From NCBI GenBank assembly GCA_031266315.1, contig JAISBG010000467.1, positions 1 through 5,198 of the forward strand: DNA of 5,198 nucleotides. The letters are read 5' to 3'. The notes beneath the pieces are model-generated. The model saw only the letters and a list, made by a program, of their open reading frames with translations, was not told the DNA's origin and did not search any database. The stretch comes from Planctomycetaceae bacterium. Lineage in GTDB: Bacteria; Planctomycetota; Planctomycetia; Pirellulales; Thermoguttaceae. Positions within the stretch are counted from its first letter, which is position 1. Each line of letters opens with the position of its first letter. Positions 5,062 through 5,198 of this stretch are shown piece after piece. Position numbers and translations under genes: made by a program.

Positions 5062-5198
5062 ATGTATTCCCCTGAAGTGACCAAAGCTCTTAAGCAAAGT
5101 GATCGCCAATTCAAAAAGTTTTTTGGTGTGACAAAGTTGACATTTTTCCACTTGCTTTCTATTCTCCGTGTTGCTGATGCCGAACGTCATAAATTTGG
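5062..5198 (+). CDS. Transposase N-terminus, IS5-like (cut by window edge)
   Basis: The frame is open to the right edge and gives 45 complete codons from ATG at 5062. The residues read as the N-terminal helix-turn-helix region of IS5-superfamily (DDE_Tnp_4-type) transposases: about residues 14-37 run D-RQFKKFFGVTKLTFFHLLSIL, matching the family pattern of an F-x-x-x-x-G-V-x-x-x-T-F-x-x-L-x-x-x-L helix pair. Such enzymes cut and paste their own insertion sequence; the catalytic DDE residues lie beyond the window. An in-frame ATG at 5035 would add nine residues. Neither start has a Shine-Dalgarno sequence, so the start is uncertain. It is the only plus-strand gene. Whether the gene is intact cannot be seen. 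Confidence 0.7.
   Translation, partial: MYSPEVTKALKQSDRQFKKFFGVTKLTFFHLLSILRVADAERHKF

Overview
The window looks like a stretch of a moderately AT-rich bacterial chromosome, most plausibly from a planctomycete or another member of the PVC group. This rests on family-level recognition, not on a search. The clues are a PEP-CTERM surface protein, a long lipoprotein joining a LolA-like domain to a beta-propeller, weak or absent Shine-Dalgarno sequences in front of two of the three full genes, and wide intergenic spaces full of short repeats.

Layout: positions 1-218 are non-coding and hold a 30-base imperfect inverted repeat built from 9-base CACGAAA units, followed by a strong intrinsic terminator that serves the minus strand. 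Positions 219-1313 (minus) encode a 364-residue secreted protein with a signal peptide and a C-terminal PEP-CTERM sorting signal. Positions 1314-1967 hold no gene. They contain a near-consensus sigma-54 (-24/-12) promoter for the PEP-CTERM gene, dyads suited to regulator binding upstream of it, and a roughly 280-base foldback element with nested hairpins. Positions 1968-2411 (minus) encode a single-domain universal stress protein. Positions 2611-4707 (minus) encode a 698-residue lipoprotein. Positions 4708-5061 are non-coding, with a candidate sigma-70 -10 box, an imperfect hairpin and a second 9-base-period repeat. From about 5062 (+) the N-terminus of an IS5-like transposase runs off the right edge.

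The three complete genes lie on the same strand but are separated by about 200-650 bases, each with its own upstream region, so they look like independent transcription units and not one operon. The best-supported regulatory story is that the PEP-CTERM protein is made under sigma-54 control, as is known for PEP-CTERM/exosortase systems with PrsK/PrsR-type regulators. The exosortase and the regulator are not in this window. Nothing here amounts to a clearly new multi-gene system. The most notable items are the sigma-54 control region, the foldback element and the recurrent 9-base-period repeats.
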